64,000 nucleotides of DNA from Lentzea pudingi (GCF_014646255.1 NZ_BMNC01000003.1:496001-560000), one strand, 5' to 3'; numbered from the stretch's first letter, positions 24,131 to 35,539 are shown. Numbers and translations: made by a program. Notes: generated by a model from the letters alone, not told the origin.

Positions 24131-26281
24131 GTGGGCGTCACCAGCAGCGACAACGAGGTGACCGGCACCGTCACGGGTTCGGTCGTCCAGGCGAACTCGG
24201 TGGTGGGCGGAGTGCACTTCCACCAGGTCGACCGCTCCTGGGTGACGCCGCAGCAGTTGCCCGGCGCGTTCCCGTACTTCGTGGGGCGCGCGCCGGAGCT
24301 CTCCCGGTTGACCGCGGTGCTCGACGACGGCGCGTCGGAGGTGACGACGCTGGTCATCTCCGCGGTCAGCGGGACGGCGGGCGTGGGCAAGACGACCCTG
24401 GCCGTCCACTGGGCGCACCAGGCGGTCGCGCGGTTCCCGGACGGCCAGTTGTACGTGAACCTGCGGGGGTTCGACCCGACCGGTGTGCCCGTGCACCCGG
24501 CCGAGGCGATCCGCGGGTTCCTCGACGCCTTCCAGATCGCCCCCGACCGGATCCCCACCGGCTTCGACGCCCAGGTCGCCCTGTACCGGAGCCTGCTGGC
24601 GGGACGGCGGGTGCTGGTGGTGCTCGACAACGCGCACAGTTCGGAACAGGTGCGTCCGCTGTTGCCCGGCAACCCGACCTGCGTGGTGCTCGTCACGAGC
24701 CGGGACCAGCTCACCAGCCTGATCGCCAGGGAAGGCGCGCGGCCGATGACCCTCAAGGTCCTGTCCGACGAGGAGGCGGTCGAACTCCTGACTCGGCGCC
24801 TCGACGCGCGACGGGTCGACTCCGAACGGGGCGCCGTTCAGGAGCTCATCAAGCTCTGCGCCCGCCTGCCGCTCGCCCTGGGGCTGGTGACGGCGCACGC
24901 GGCCACGCATCCGGACCTGCCGCTGACGACCCTGGCCGAGGAGTTGCGGGACGAGCGGTTGCGGCTCGACGTCCTCGACGCCGGCGACCGCCACAGCGGT
25001 GCCCGCGCGGTCTTCTCCTGGTCCTACCGCGCCCTCACCTCCAGCGCCGCCAGGTTGTTCCGCCTGCTCGGCGTTCATCCGGGCCCCACCATCAGCCCGC
25101 CCGCGGCGGCCGCCCTGGCGGGTGTTCCCCTGGCCGAGGTACGAGCGACCCTGGCCGAACTGACCCGTGCCCACCTGCTGGAGCAGCCCAGCCCCGGCCG
25201 CTACCAGTTCCACGACCTGCTGCGCAGCTACGCCGCCGAACTGGCCGCGGCCGAGGAGACGGGCGCACGGCGCGAAGCCGCGGTCCGCCGAGTGCTCGAC
25301 TTCTTCCTGCAGACCTGTTCCGCCGCTGATCGCCGGATCGCCCCTCAGCGGGAGCGCATCGACCTGCGGCAGCCGGCTCCGGACGTAGCGCCACTCGACA
25401 TCGCCGACGAGGAACAGGCACTGGCCTGGTTCGTCGCCGAACACGCCACGTTGCCGGTCCTCATCGACCAGGCGATCCGGCACGGACTCGACGTCCACGC
25501 CTGGCAGCTGGCCTGGACACTCGCGACCTACTTCGAACGCCAGGGGCACTGGCAGGACTGGGTGACGACCCAGCAGGCCGCCTTGTCCGCGGCGACGCGC
25601 CTGAACGACCGTGCCGCCCAGGCCCGGGCGCACCGCTTTCTCAGCCGCGCTGCCATCCGTCTGGGACGCTACGAGGAGGCGGCCTCACACCTCCAGCACG
25701 CCCTGGACCTCTACCAGGACATGGGGAAACCGCTCGGCCAGGCGCGCACGCACATCGCTTTCAGCTGGGTGCGCGAGTTGCAGGAGCGCTACACCGAGGC
25801 GGTCGACCACGCCGCCCGAGCCCTGGACCTGTTCCGCACGGCGGGGAACCGGGCAGGACAGGCCCGCGCCCTCGACCAGCTCGGCTGGGAGCAGGCCCTG
25901 CTCGGCGACCACGCGCGAGGCCGCGTCAACTGCGAGGCGGCCCTGGCGCTGTTCCGGGACCTGGAGCACCGGCCGGGCCTGGCCGACACCCTCGACAGCC
26001 TCGGCTACATCCACCACCACCTCGACGACCACGCTAAAGCCCTCCGCCACTACGAGCAGTCCATAGCTCTGTCCGGCCAGTTGGGTGACTGCTACACCGA
26101 AGCCACCACCTGGGCGCGCATGGGCGACACGTACCTCGTCATGGGCGACCGCTCCGCCGCTGAGAAGGTGTGGCGCCAGGCGCTCACGCTGCTCGACCGG
26201 CTCTCCCACCCGGACGCCCAGGACGTGCGGGCGAAGCTCGCCGAGCTGGAGGGTCAGTCGTCGAGGCCGGGCAAGCGGTAG
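24131..26281 (+). CDS. STAND NTPase (NB-ARC) with TPR repeats
   Basis: The 716-residue protein has a short N-terminal motif (NEVTGTVTGSVVQANSVVGG, about 9-27) seen on many actinobacterial STAND proteins, then an NB-ARC ATPase with P-loop GTAGVGKTT (about 81-89), Walker B VLVVLDNA, a winged-helix segment (FSWSYRALTSSAARLFRLL) and at least five TPR repeats in the C-terminal 250 residues. There is no SARP-type DNA-binding domain. It is probably a signal-gated scaffold or regulator; no effector domain is fused. GTG 24131 has GACGAGG eight bases upstream and starts close to the conserved motif; GTG 24089 would add 14 residues. Confidence 0.85.
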   Translation: MGVTSSDNEVTGTVTGSVVQANSVVGGVHFHQVDRSWVTPQQLPGAFPYFVGRAPELSRLTAVLDDGASEVTTLVISAVSGTAGVGKTTLAVHWAHQAVARFPDGQLYVNLRGFDPTGVPVHPAEAIRGFLDAFQIAPDRIPTGFDAQVALYRSLLAGRRVLVVLDNAHSSEQVRPLLPGNPTCVVLVTSRDQLTSLIAREGARPMTLKVLSDEEAVELLTRRLDARRVDSERGAVQELIKLCARLPLALGLVTAHAATHPDLPLTTLAEELRDERLRLDVLDAGDRHSGARAVFSWSYRALTSSAARLFRLLGVHPGPTISPPAAAALAGVPLAEVRATLAELTRAHLLEQPSPGRYQFHDLLRSYAAELAAAEETGARREAAVRRVLDFFLQTCSAADRRIAPQRERIDLRQPAPDVAPLDIADEEQALAWFVAEHATLPVLIDQAIRHGLDVHAWQLAWTLATYFERQGHWQDWVTTQQAALSAATRLNDRAAQARAHRFLSRAAIRLGRYEEAASHLQHALDLYQDMGKPLGQARTHIAFSWVRELQERYTEAVDHAARALDLFRTAGNRAGQARALDQLGWEQALLGDHARGRVNCEAALALFRDLEHRPGLADTLDSLGYIHHHLDDHAKALRHYEQSIALSGQLGDCYTEATTWARMGDTYLVMGDRSAAEKVWRQALTLLDRLSHPDAQDVRAKLAELEGQSSRPGKR

Positions 26282-26601
26282 CCGGTGTGGTCGTCCCACT
26301 CGATCTCGTAGTCGTCGAGGGTGAAGGTCCAGTCCGCGTCCGGCACCGCCCGGCGCAACGCGGTGACCGCGGCCAGCCAGTGCACCAGCGACGGGACCGC
26401 CCGCTCATCCGCGGCGGGCAGCTTGGTCGACCCGTCGAGCACCGTTCCCTGCTCCAGCCGGTCGTAGAGGTACAGCCCCTCTTCTTCCCGGGAGAACGGC
26501 GCGCCCGCGTTGGAGCTGTCGGCGGCCTGGCCGACCGCCGCGAGCTCGGCGCCGGTCAGCGGGGTCGCGCGGCGAGCCGTGTAGTAGAGGGAGACGCCCA
26601 T
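26254..26601 (-). CDS. Conserved-type hypothetical protein
   Basis: The 115-residue product is acidic, with MGVSLYYTARRATPLT at the N-terminus and DADWTFTLDDYEIEWDD near the C-terminus, and no membrane helix or signal peptide. The gene overlaps the STAND gene 3' end by 28 bp in convergent orientation. I do not recognise the family; the alternating hydrophobic/acidic pattern suggests a small alpha/beta protein. ATG 26601 gives the conserved-looking start. Confidence 0.6.
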   Translation of the reverse strand: MGVSLYYTARRATPLTGAELAAVGQAADSSNAGAPFSREEEGLYLYDRLEQGTVLDGSTKLPAADERAVPSLVHWLAAVTALRRAVPDADWTFTLDDYEIEWDDHTGYRLPGLDD

Positions 26602-26719
26602 GCGGGCCACCCTAGCTGGCACCGGTGTGCGGGCAGACCGTCCGCTGAACGGCCACGGCCGTGGAACCCCGGGCCGCGTCGTTCTCCACCGTGCCCCCCG
26701 CACGCCATCCGTTGCGATG

Positions 26720-28726
<2,007 letters not shown>

Positions 28727-29313
28727 TGCCTGCCACCTTCACCCGTTGGAGGGACTTCCGCCTCCGATCCTCCACTGTGCGCGTCGTCCGCACAGACCGG
28801 ACACCACCCGGATCCGCGATGCACGTGGCGACGCGATCATCATCGGTTCGCGTCAGTCCGGTCGCACCCTTGTTTCCAGTGGGATTTCGAGTTACCGGCA
28901 CAAGCCCGAAATCCGGCATCGGACGTCCATCATCGCGCCCGCTCGGGATGCGCCTGTGACCATGCCGGAGCCGCACCCAGAGCGTGTCGCACTTCCGGTC
29001 GCCCGCCGGCGCACCGCAGGAACGCGTCATGCCGTTCCTGGCCCGAGTCGAGGCGCGATGCACCAGTTCGGTCACCCCATCGCGGAACCCGGTGCGGAGG
29101 TTCACCGATTCTGACTGATCAACGCCCGTAACACTCTTAAACATTGAAGATCAGGTGCCACTCGAAAGTGTGATGCAGAGTTTCTGCGTTCACGCTAACG
29201 CGTGATTTCTGATTTGGATCTCCGTGGCCGTTTGGATACGGTCCCGTCGGACTTGCGGCGGCGAGATTTGCCGCAGCGAACACTCCGGGAAAAATACGAA
29301 CTAGGAGATTTCT
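28727..29313. other. 587-bp intergenic region without recognised gene
   Basis: Upstream of both the Clp gene (minus) and the first small secreted peptide (plus). No frame has convincing coding character. The last 180 bp are AT-richer and contain the inverted repeat CACGCTAACGCGTG near 29191 and a CTTAAACATT stretch, which may be regulatory. No heat-shock HAIR or CIRCE element was seen before the Clp gene. Confidence 0.4.
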
Positions 29314-29550
29314 GTGCTGAAGAAGGCAGGAGCGGCCGTCGCTATCGCGGGCGCTTTCCTCGGTATCGGTTCCACCGCGCTGGCCGACGCCCCCGAGCTG
29401 GACATCACGGACCAGACCGGCGTGGCCCAGCTGAACGACTCCGAGGTTCTCAGCGATCTCAACGCCTGCTTCGTGGACGTCAACGTCATCGCGGTGCCGG
29501 TTCTGTCGGGCAACGACAGCGGCCTGTGCGTCAACCCCGACGACAAGTGA
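29314..29550 (+). CDS. Small secreted peptide A, rodlin/chaplin-like
   Basis: The 78-residue product has a signal peptide ending near ALA (24) and a 54-residue mature part with exactly two Cys: SDLNACFVDVNVIAVPVLSG and SGLCVNPDDK. The VNVIAVPVLS strand between the cysteines recalls rodlin/chaplin cell-surface proteins of aerial hyphae, but is too short for a firm assignment. GTG 29314 is five bases after AGGAGA. A close paralogue lies 132 bp downstream. Confidence 0.6.
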   Translation: MLKKAGAAVAIAGAFLGIGSTALADAPELDITDQTGVAQLNDSEVLSDLNACFVDVNVIAVPVLSGNDSGLCVNPDDK

Positions 29551-29556
29551 CATGAG

Positions 29557-29582
29557 CCGGCGGCCGCCGTGGTGGCCGCCGG
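29557..29582 (+). terminator. Hairpin between the secreted-peptide genes
   Basis: Nine-base arms CCGGCGGCC (29557-29565) and GGCCGCCGG (29574-29582) directly after the first stop, suggesting that the two paralogues are separately transcribed. Confidence 0.5.
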
Positions 29583-29682
29583 ATTCGGACGGGGGAGCGG
29601 GGTTTCCGTCCAGCGCTTGCTCCGCTCCTCCCTCCGTTGCACGTGCAGATCGACGACTGGTTCACGAGGAGAGATCGCCACG

Positions 29683-29991
29683 ATGAAGAAGGTTTTCGCC
29701 GCCACCGCCGCTGTCGGCGCGGGTTTCCTGATGATGGGCACGCCTGCTTTCGCCACCCAGGGCGGTGCGATGGACGACGTGAAGGAACTGGCCCCGCAGT
29801 ACGACCACACCCACCAGGTCGGTGCGGTCAACATGGAGGACTCCGAGCTGCTCAGTGACCTCAACGTGTGCCACGTCGACGTCAACGTCATCGCGGTGCC
29901 GGTCCTGTCCGACAACGACAGCGGTCTGTGCGCGAACCCCGACATCGACGTCGAGGTCGAGCACTCGTCCGAGCACGACTCGGACCGCTGA
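29683..29991 (+). CDS. Small secreted peptide B, paralogue of A
   Basis: The 102-residue product has a signal peptide (KKVFAATAAVGAGFLMMG, cleavage near AFA), the same core as peptide A (SDLNVCHVDVNVIAVPVLSD, SGLCANPD), and a distinctive acidic His/Glu/Ser/Asp-rich tail (DVEVEHSSEHDSDR). The paralogues differ mainly outside the Cys-to-Cys core, which is nearly identical, consistent with tandem duplication. Cell-surface role inferred only. ATG 29683 has GAGGAG upstream. Confidence 0.6.
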   Translation: MKKVFAATAAVGAGFLMMGTPAFATQGGAMDDVKELAPQYDHTHQVGAVNMEDSELLSDLNVCHVDVNVIAVPVLSDNDSGLCANPDIDVEVEHSSEHDSDR

Positions 29992-30180
29992 ACCCCGGTT
30001 CGCCAGGTGAAGCCGTGACGCACCGGGTTGCTACCGGCTGAAGCTTCGGGGGCCGGTACGCCCGCAGCCGCGGTACGTGGTGATGACGGTCCACGCGCAC
30101 GCTGGCCCGTGTACGGCCGTGAGGCGCCCAGCTGGAACCACCCGGCCGGGCGCTTTGGGCGTTCCGCGGAAGCGTCGCTG

Positions 30181-32469
30181 TCACAGCAGCTGAACGCCTA
30201 CGACACACGTGTCGTCGTCCGTGTCGGAATCGGACTGCGCGAGCAGGTGGTCGAGAAGGTCGTCGAGGTTGGTCCGGGGTTCCCGCGCGACCTCGCAGAG
30301 GCGTTCCAGACACTCGTCCAGCGCCAGGTCTTTGCGCTCGACCAAGCCGTCGGTGTAGAGCAGCAGGGTGTCGCGCGGTTCCAGCACCACCTCGTCCTCC
30401 ACATAGGACGCTTCAGCGATCGCGCCGAGCATCACGCCGGGCAGCATCGGGAGCAGTTCGCCACGTCCGTTCCTGATCAGCACCGGCGGTGGATGACCGG
30501 CGCGGGCCCAGCGCAGAACGCGGGTGTGCGGGTCGTACAGGCCGCAGACGGCGGTGGCGAGGATGCTGTCGGCGAGGTGGTGGGCGACGAGGTTGAGCCA
30601 GGTGAGCAGTTGTGCGGGGCCGGCGCCGGTGGCGGCGAGCCCGCGCAGTGCGTTGCGCAGCACCACCATGCCGGTCGCGCCCTTGATGCCGTGGCCGGTG
30701 ATGTCGCCGACCGACACGAGGATCTGCTTGGTGGGCAGGACGACGGCGTCGTACCAGTCGCCGCCGACCAGTTCCTCCTGCGCGGCGGGCCGGTACCGCA
30801 CCGCCACGCGCAGTCCGAACGCGTCGATCGTGGGGTGTGTCGGCGGCATGATCACTTGCTGGAGCTGCAGCGTCAGCTTGTTGCGCTCGGCGGCCTCCTG
30901 GGTGGTGATCGCGAGCTGGTCCTGGGTCGCGGACAGCGCGACCTCGGTCCAGTGCTGCGCGGACACGTCCTGGTAGGCCCCGCGAACGGCGAGCAACGCG
31001 CCCCGCGAGTCGAGCACCGGTTCCGCGATGACGCGGACGTGCCGGGTGACGCCGTCGGAGCGCTGCAGCCGGAAAGCCGCCGACGCGTGCCGGTGCTCGC
31101 GCAGAACGGTGTGCACGAACCCGCTGAGCGCGGGTACGTCGTCCGGGTGCGCGTACCGGGTGATCTCCGACAGCGGCACGGGTCCGGAGCTGATGTCGCG
31201 TCCGTGGAGTGCGTAGAGCTGGCTGTTCCAGATGATCGTGCCGTTGTCCTGGTCCTCTTCGAAGCCGCCGACGCGGCCGAGGCGCTGCGCGTGCTGCAGC
31301 AGGTTCGCGAGTCGTGCCGTCTCGTCCCGCACTCGCCACACGATCAGGACCAGCGCCCCGTGCCGGGTGATGCTCACCCCCGCTGTCACGGTCAGTGGGA
31401 CGTCGTCGACGACCGCCGGGAGGCTCATCTGCTCCGCGCGGAAGGGTTCGCCGGTGGCGTGCACGTGCTCGATCTTGTCGAACAGGCCACCCTCGGCAGC
31501 GGCGAGTGGATAGAACTCCAGCAGCGACTGCCCCGCGACGGCGGTCGGCGGCCGGCCCGCGATGTCGGCGAACTGGCTGTTGACGTGGTGCACCCGGAAG
31601 TCCGCGGTCGTGCCGTCGGGAGAAACTTCCGGGCCGAGCACCAGCGCGGGGTCGAGCAGGCCGTCCGCCAGGCCGACCAGTTCGGACGGTGCCGGGCTGG
31701 AGAAACCTGCGGGCACCGCGTCGTCGAGGGCGGCGGCGCACAGCTCTGCCAGTGCCTCCACCTGTTCGCGCACGCCGAGCGGCTGCGGTGAGAGCGTCGA
31801 GTGCCAGCAGATCTCCAGCACACCGGCGATCCGGCCGCCGGTCCCGGCGGGAACGGCAACGCGGCCGGGCAGATCGCACCCGACCGAGGGCAGCCCCGAC
31901 TCGCCGAGGTCGGCGATCCACACCGCTTCCCGTTCGAGCACCGCCCGGCGGGCAGGTGTGGACACGCCCGGCGGTACGTAGCGCCAGCGACCGGCCTCAC
32001 CGGCCGCGAACCCGGCGTGCCCGGCGAGCGTGAGCGAGGAGTCGGCGCCCACCAGCCAGATCGCCACGGCGCCGGCGCCCAGCGGTGCGAGCGCGTGGGT
32101 GAGCAGCGACCCGGCCACCGACTGCGCGTCGCCGGCCTGCAGGACACCACTTTCCGCTGTGCGCAACCGAATCGCCGCCGCGAGGCCTGGTTCCTCCGCC
32201 GGCGTGGGAACAGCGGTGAGCTCGTCGCCCGAGACCTCGTTGATGATCTCCACGGCGAGCTCGAGCTGTGTGGTGCCCGCGCTATTCGCGAGCAACGCGA
32301 GCTGCCGGGCTGCTTGCGCGGGGCCGCAGCGCAGCCGTTCGACGAGGATTCCCTTGGCGACCTCCAGCAATGCCCTGCCGTCCGCGGCCGCTCGTGCCGC
32401 GTCGATCTCCGTGCGCAGGCGGCTGACGGTGCCCGCGAGACGGCCGACGTCCACCTCGTCCCGGGTCAC
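30181..32469 (-). CDS. ANTAR-GAF-PAS-SpoIIE phosphatase
   Basis: The 762-residue protein has an N-terminal ANTAR-type RNA-binding/helix region (ALLEVAKGILVERLRCGPAQAARQL), a GAF domain (about 100-240), PAS segments (FADIAGRPP; WNSQLYALHGRDI) and a C-terminal PP2C/SpoIIE phosphatase (QVIMPPTHP, GGDWYDAVVLP, VGDITGHGIKGA, HPPPVLI, LLLYTDGLVERK). SpoIIE phosphatases dephosphorylate STAS antagonists in sigma-factor partner switching. GTG 32469 overlaps the stop of the preceding short gene. It stands head-to-head with the rsbQ-like gene, forming a stress-signalling block. Confidence 0.88.
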   Translation of the reverse strand: MTRDEVDVGRLAGTVSRLRTEIDAARAAADGRALLEVAKGILVERLRCGPAQAARQLALLANSAGTTQLELAVEIINEVSGDELTAVPTPAEEPGLAAAIRLRTAESGVLQAGDAQSVAGSLLTHALAPLGAGAVAIWLVGADSSLTLAGHAGFAAGEAGRWRYVPPGVSTPARRAVLEREAVWIADLGESGLPSVGCDLPGRVAVPAGTGGRIAGVLEICWHSTLSPQPLGVREQVEALAELCAAALDDAVPAGFSSPAPSELVGLADGLLDPALVLGPEVSPDGTTADFRVHHVNSQFADIAGRPPTAVAGQSLLEFYPLAAAEGGLFDKIEHVHATGEPFRAEQMSLPAVVDDVPLTVTAGVSITRHGALVLIVWRVRDETARLANLLQHAQRLGRVGGFEEDQDNGTIIWNSQLYALHGRDISSGPVPLSEITRYAHPDDVPALSGFVHTVLREHRHASAAFRLQRSDGVTRHVRVIAEPVLDSRGALLAVRGAYQDVSAQHWTEVALSATQDQLAITTQEAAERNKLTLQLQQVIMPPTHPTIDAFGLRVAVRYRPAAQEELVGGDWYDAVVLPTKQILVSVGDITGHGIKGATGMVVLRNALRGLAATGAGPAQLLTWLNLVAHHLADSILATAVCGLYDPHTRVLRWARAGHPPPVLIRNGRGELLPMLPGVMLGAIAEASYVEDEVVLEPRDTLLLYTDGLVERKDLALDECLERLCEVAREPRTNLDDLLDHLLAQSDSDTDDDTCVVGVQLL

Positions 32470-32879
32470 CGGGCCCGCATCCACCGGTGGGCGCAGGCGG
32501 CGTTGAGGTGCAACGCGATCCGCTCCCGCAGTTCGTCCAAACTGGACAGGAGCTTGAGCGGCCGTGTGTGGTGCGCCGGCACGGGCACCATGCGGGTGGC
32601 GGTGTCTGTCTGGTCCGTCATTGCGCTCTGAGCGACACCCGCCACCTCGGCCTGGCCGCCCGGGCTGCCGACCTCGCAGACGCCGCGGGTGACTTCGGAG
32701 GTGAACGGCGAAAGCTGGTCCACCGTGCCGTTGCAGACCGTGCCGATCTCGCCGGGCAGGCGGATGCCGAGGTCGCCGTCGCGCACCGCCGTGAGCCCGG
32801 CGAGCAGCTGGCGCAGGTCCGCGGCTCTTCGTGCGGTGTCCTGACCGGCGGAGCCGTCTGCCGGTGTGGTCGTGCTCAT
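32466..32879 (-). pseudogene. HAMP-repeat sensor remnant
   Basis: The 137-residue frame starts with a short leader, then a HAMP-like segment (LRQLLAGLTAVRDGDLGIRLPG; GTVDQLSPFTSEVTR; GGQAEVAGVAQ) that is identical in style to the first repeat of large actinobacterial HAMP-repeat histidine kinases, which run well over 1000 residues. It then jumps to an unrelated basic C-terminal segment ending LNAACAHRWMRAR. No kinase is present. This looks like an internally deleted gene; it may still be translated ahead of the SpoIIE gene (GTGA overlap). Confidence 0.5.
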
Positions 32880-33117
32880 TCCAGCGTCCTCCACTGCACG
32901 GCTGAACCACGTGGAGGTGTACGCCTGTCTGCTCAAGCTCACCTCGGCGAACCGCAACGACATTACTGGAGTGGTGCCCCCCATCCGCCTCAGCGCTCCG
33001 GGCGCGGCGACCCGTGCCGCCGGGGAAGAACGATGTCGGACGAACGGGCCGGGCGCGCGGACGACACCCGCGCGTCGGCGTCGCCGCGAACGGTGTCGGA
33101 GCTGATCAGGTGGCACG

Positions 33118-33927
33118 ATGAGCGACGTGGACGTGAGCAGCAGGCACAACGTGACCGTCATCGGCCGCACCGACGGTCCGACCGTGTTGCTCGCGCACGG
33201 CTACGGCTGCGACCAGAACCTGTGGAGGCTGGTCGCCCCGGTGCTGGCGAAGACGTTCCGGGTGGTGCTGTTCGACCACGTCGGTGCGGGTGGGTCGGAT
33301 CTGTCGGCCTGGTCGGCCGACCGGTACGCGACGTTGGACGCGTACGCCGAGGACGTGCTGGAGATCTGCGCCGAGCTCGGCCTGCGGGACGTCGTGCTGG
33401 TCGGGCACTCGGTGTCGGCGATGATCGCGGTGCTGGCGGTGAACCGCGAACCGGCGCTGTTCGCGAAGCTCGTCCTGCTCACGCCGTCGCCCTGTTATCT
33501 CGACGACGGTGACTACCGGGGCGGGTTCAGCCGGGCTGACATCGACGAGCTGCTGGAGTCCCTCGACTCGAACTACCTGGGGTGGTCGGCGACGATGGCG
33601 CCGGTGATCATGGGCAATCCGGACCGTCCCGAGCTCGGAGCGGAGCTGACGAACAGCTTCTGCCGCACCGACCCGGCCATCGCGCAGGTGTTCGCGAGGG
33701 CGACGTTCCTGTCGGACAACCGCGCGGACCTGCCGAAGGTCGGGGTGCCGACCTTGGTGATCCAGACCGCGCAGGACGCGATCGCGTCGCAGGAGGTCGG
33801 CCGGTTCGTCCACGCGCAGATCGCCGGGAGCGAACTGGTGACGCTGGACGCCATCGGGCACTGCCCGCAGCTCAGCGCTCCTGAAGTGACGGCAGAGGCG
33901 ATCAGCGCTTTCGCGGGTGCGCGGTGA
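33118..33927 (+). CDS. RsbQ-like alpha/beta hydrolase
   Basis: The 269-residue protein has the alpha/beta-hydrolase fold with LLAHGYGCDQ, DHVGAGGSD, nucleophile Ser98 in GHSVSAM, the acid region TAQDAI and His in IGHCPQL. This architecture and its linkage to a PAS-SpoIIE phosphatase gene match Bacillus RsbQ, which with RsbP triggers the energy-stress SigB response. The stop overlaps the downstream start (GTGA). AGGTGG four bases before ATG 33118 fits. Confidence 0.86.
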   Translation: MSDVDVSSRHNVTVIGRTDGPTVLLAHGYGCDQNLWRLVAPVLAKTFRVVLFDHVGAGGSDLSAWSADRYATLDAYAEDVLEICAELGLRDVVLVGHSVSAMIAVLAVNREPALFAKLVLLTPSPCYLDDGDYRGGFSRADIDELLESLDSNYLGWSATMAPVIMGNPDRPELGAELTNSFCRTDPAIAQVFARATFLSDNRADLPKVGVPTLVIQTAQDAIASQEVGRFVHAQIAGSELVTLDAIGHCPQLSAPEVTAEAISAFAGAR

Positions 33928-35165
33928 TCCGTGCGGCCGGTGAGACCGAGAACGCCGCCGACGACGATGACCCCGGCGGCGTGGCTCCGACGTTCTCCGC
34001 GTTGCTGGAGGACAGCGCCGAAGATCTTTACGAGCACGCGCCGTGCGGCTACCTCTCCACGTTGATGGACGGCACGATCGCCAAGATCAACACGACGTTG
34101 CTCGGCTGGCTCGGCTTCGAGCGTGCCGAGCTCATCGGGCGCCGGCGGTTCAGCGACCTGCTCACCGTGGGCGGCCGTATCTACTACGAGACCCACATAG
34201 GTCCGATGCTGGCGTTGCAGGGTGAAGCTGGCGGTCTCGCGCTGGAGTTGAGAACCGCTGCGGGCACGCAGTTGCCGGTGCTGGTGACGTCGACGGTGAA
34301 GCGGGGGAGCGACGGCGACGCGCAGTTGATCCGCATCACGATCTTCGACGCTCGTGACCGGCTCGCGTACGAACGGGAGCTGCTGCGCGCCCGGCGACAG
34401 GCCGACGAGGAACGGGATCGCGTGCGCAAACTCGCGTCGACCCTGCAGCAAACCCTGCTGCCCCCGGTGCTGATGACGGTGCCGGGACTGCAGACGGCGG
34501 CCCACTACCACCCGGCCTCGGTGGACGAGGTCGGCGGCGACTTCTACGACCTCTTCCCCCTCACCGGTGGCACCTGGGGATTCTTCCTCGGCGACGTGTC
34601 CGGCAAGGGCGCCGAGGCGGCCGTGGTGACCTCCCTGATCCGCTACACGCTGCGCGCCGCCGCCGTGTTCGAACCCGAACCGATCAGCGTGCTGAACAAC
34701 CTCAACACGGTGCTGCACGAACGGTTCCTCGCCGGCGACGCCCGGTTCTGCACCGTGATCTACGGTTCGCTCGTTCCCGTGCCGGACGGCTGCGAGATCA
34801 CCCTGGCCAGTGGCGGGCACCCGCCGGCGGTGGTCGTGCGAGCCGACGGCACCGCTCGCTTCCTGCACACCCCACGCGGCATGCTCGTCGGCGGGGTGCC
34901 CAACGCGTCCTTCACCGCGGTCACGACACGCCTGGGGCCCGGTGACACCCTCCTCCTCTACAGCGACGGCCTCACCGAAGCACGCACGACCGGCAGCTCG
35001 GACCGCTACAGCGAGGAAGACCTGCTCGCCTTCCTCGCGACGGCGAACGCGACCGGCGCGGCCGAGGTCATCCGCGTCCTGACCGACCTGCTGCGCGGCT
35101 TCGGCGACGGGGTCGAGGACGACACCGCCCTGCTCGCGCTCAGCGTCCCCGGCAGCGACTCATGA
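33924..35165 (+). CDS. RsbP-like PAS-SpoIIE phosphatase
   Basis: The 413-residue protein has an N-terminal PAS domain (APCGYLSTLMDGTIAKINTT...GRRRFSDLL), a linking coiled coil (about 140-175) and a C-terminal SpoIIE phosphatase (TLLPPVLMTVPG, VGGDFYDLFPL, LGDVSGKGAEAA, SGGHPPAVV, LLLYSDGLTEAR, DDTALLALS). In Bacillus, RsbP dephosphorylates the STAS antagonist RsbV, and needs RsbQ. Here the phosphatase gene overlaps the RsbQ-like gene and a STAS gene. GTG 33924 overlaps the upstream stop. Confidence 0.88.
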   Translation: MIRAAGETENAADDDDPGGVAPTFSALLEDSAEDLYEHAPCGYLSTLMDGTIAKINTTLLGWLGFERAELIGRRRFSDLLTVGGRIYYETHIGPMLALQGEAGGLALELRTAAGTQLPVLVTSTVKRGSDGDAQLIRITIFDARDRLAYERELLRARRQADEERDRVRKLASTLQQTLLPPVLMTVPGLQTAAHYHPASVDEVGGDFYDLFPLTGGTWGFFLGDVSGKGAEAAVVTSLIRYTLRAAAVFEPEPISVLNNLNTVLHERFLAGDARFCTVIYGSLVPVPDGCEITLASGGHPPAVVVRADGTARFLHTPRGMLVGGVPNASFTAVTTRLGPGDTLLLYSDGLTEARTTGSSDRYSEEDLLAFLATANATGAAEVIRVLTDLLRGFGDGVEDDTALLALSVPGSDS

Positions 35166-35539
35166 GCGGTGTCTTCGCCGTCACCACGAGAACCGTCCCC
35201 ACCGGGACGGTCCTCGCCTTCGCCGGCGAGCTCGACTCCGGCACCGCGCCCGCCGCGCACGGTGCGATGACGAAGCTGTCGCTGAACGCCGGCGACCAGT
35301 TGGTCGTGGACCTGGCCGGACTGGAGTTCTGCGACTCCAGCGGCATCACCGTCCTGGTCTCGGCCCACAACCTCGCCCGCGGGGCGGGGGCAGGGTTCGC
35401 CCTGGCCGCGGTGTCACGCCAGCTGGGCAGAACGCTGGACATCCTCGGCCTCACCGGTCTGTTCGCCACCTACCCGACAGCAGACGACGCGTCCGCGGCC
35501 TGGAGCCCGGCCGGCTCGCGGGAAGACGGTGTCGTGTGA
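35162..35539 (+). CDS. STAS anti-sigma factor antagonist (RsbV-like)
   Basis: The 125-residue STAS domain keeps the phosphorylatable serine in EFCDSSGITVL. Its ATGA overlap with the upstream phosphatase gene implies translational coupling and a role as the phosphatase substrate. The C-terminus is slightly extended. In the classical switch, the unphosphorylated form sequesters the anti-sigma kinase. Confidence 0.88.
   Translation: MSGVFAVTTRTVPTGTVLAFAGELDSGTAPAAHGAMTKLSLNAGDQLVVDLAGLEFCDSSGITVLVSAHNLARGAGAGFALAAVSRQLGRTLDILGLTGLFATYPTADDASAAWSPAGSREDGVV

Noticed and set aside
24006..24161. Short frame from GTG 24006 or ATG 24041 overlapping the STAND gene start
   Set aside because: No family features; the STAND start at 24131 with a ribosome site explains the region better.
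28746..29114. 122-codon plus-strand frame upstream of the secreted peptides
   Set aside because: Arg/Pro-rich composition typical of random GC-rich frames, no ribosome site and no recognisable domain.
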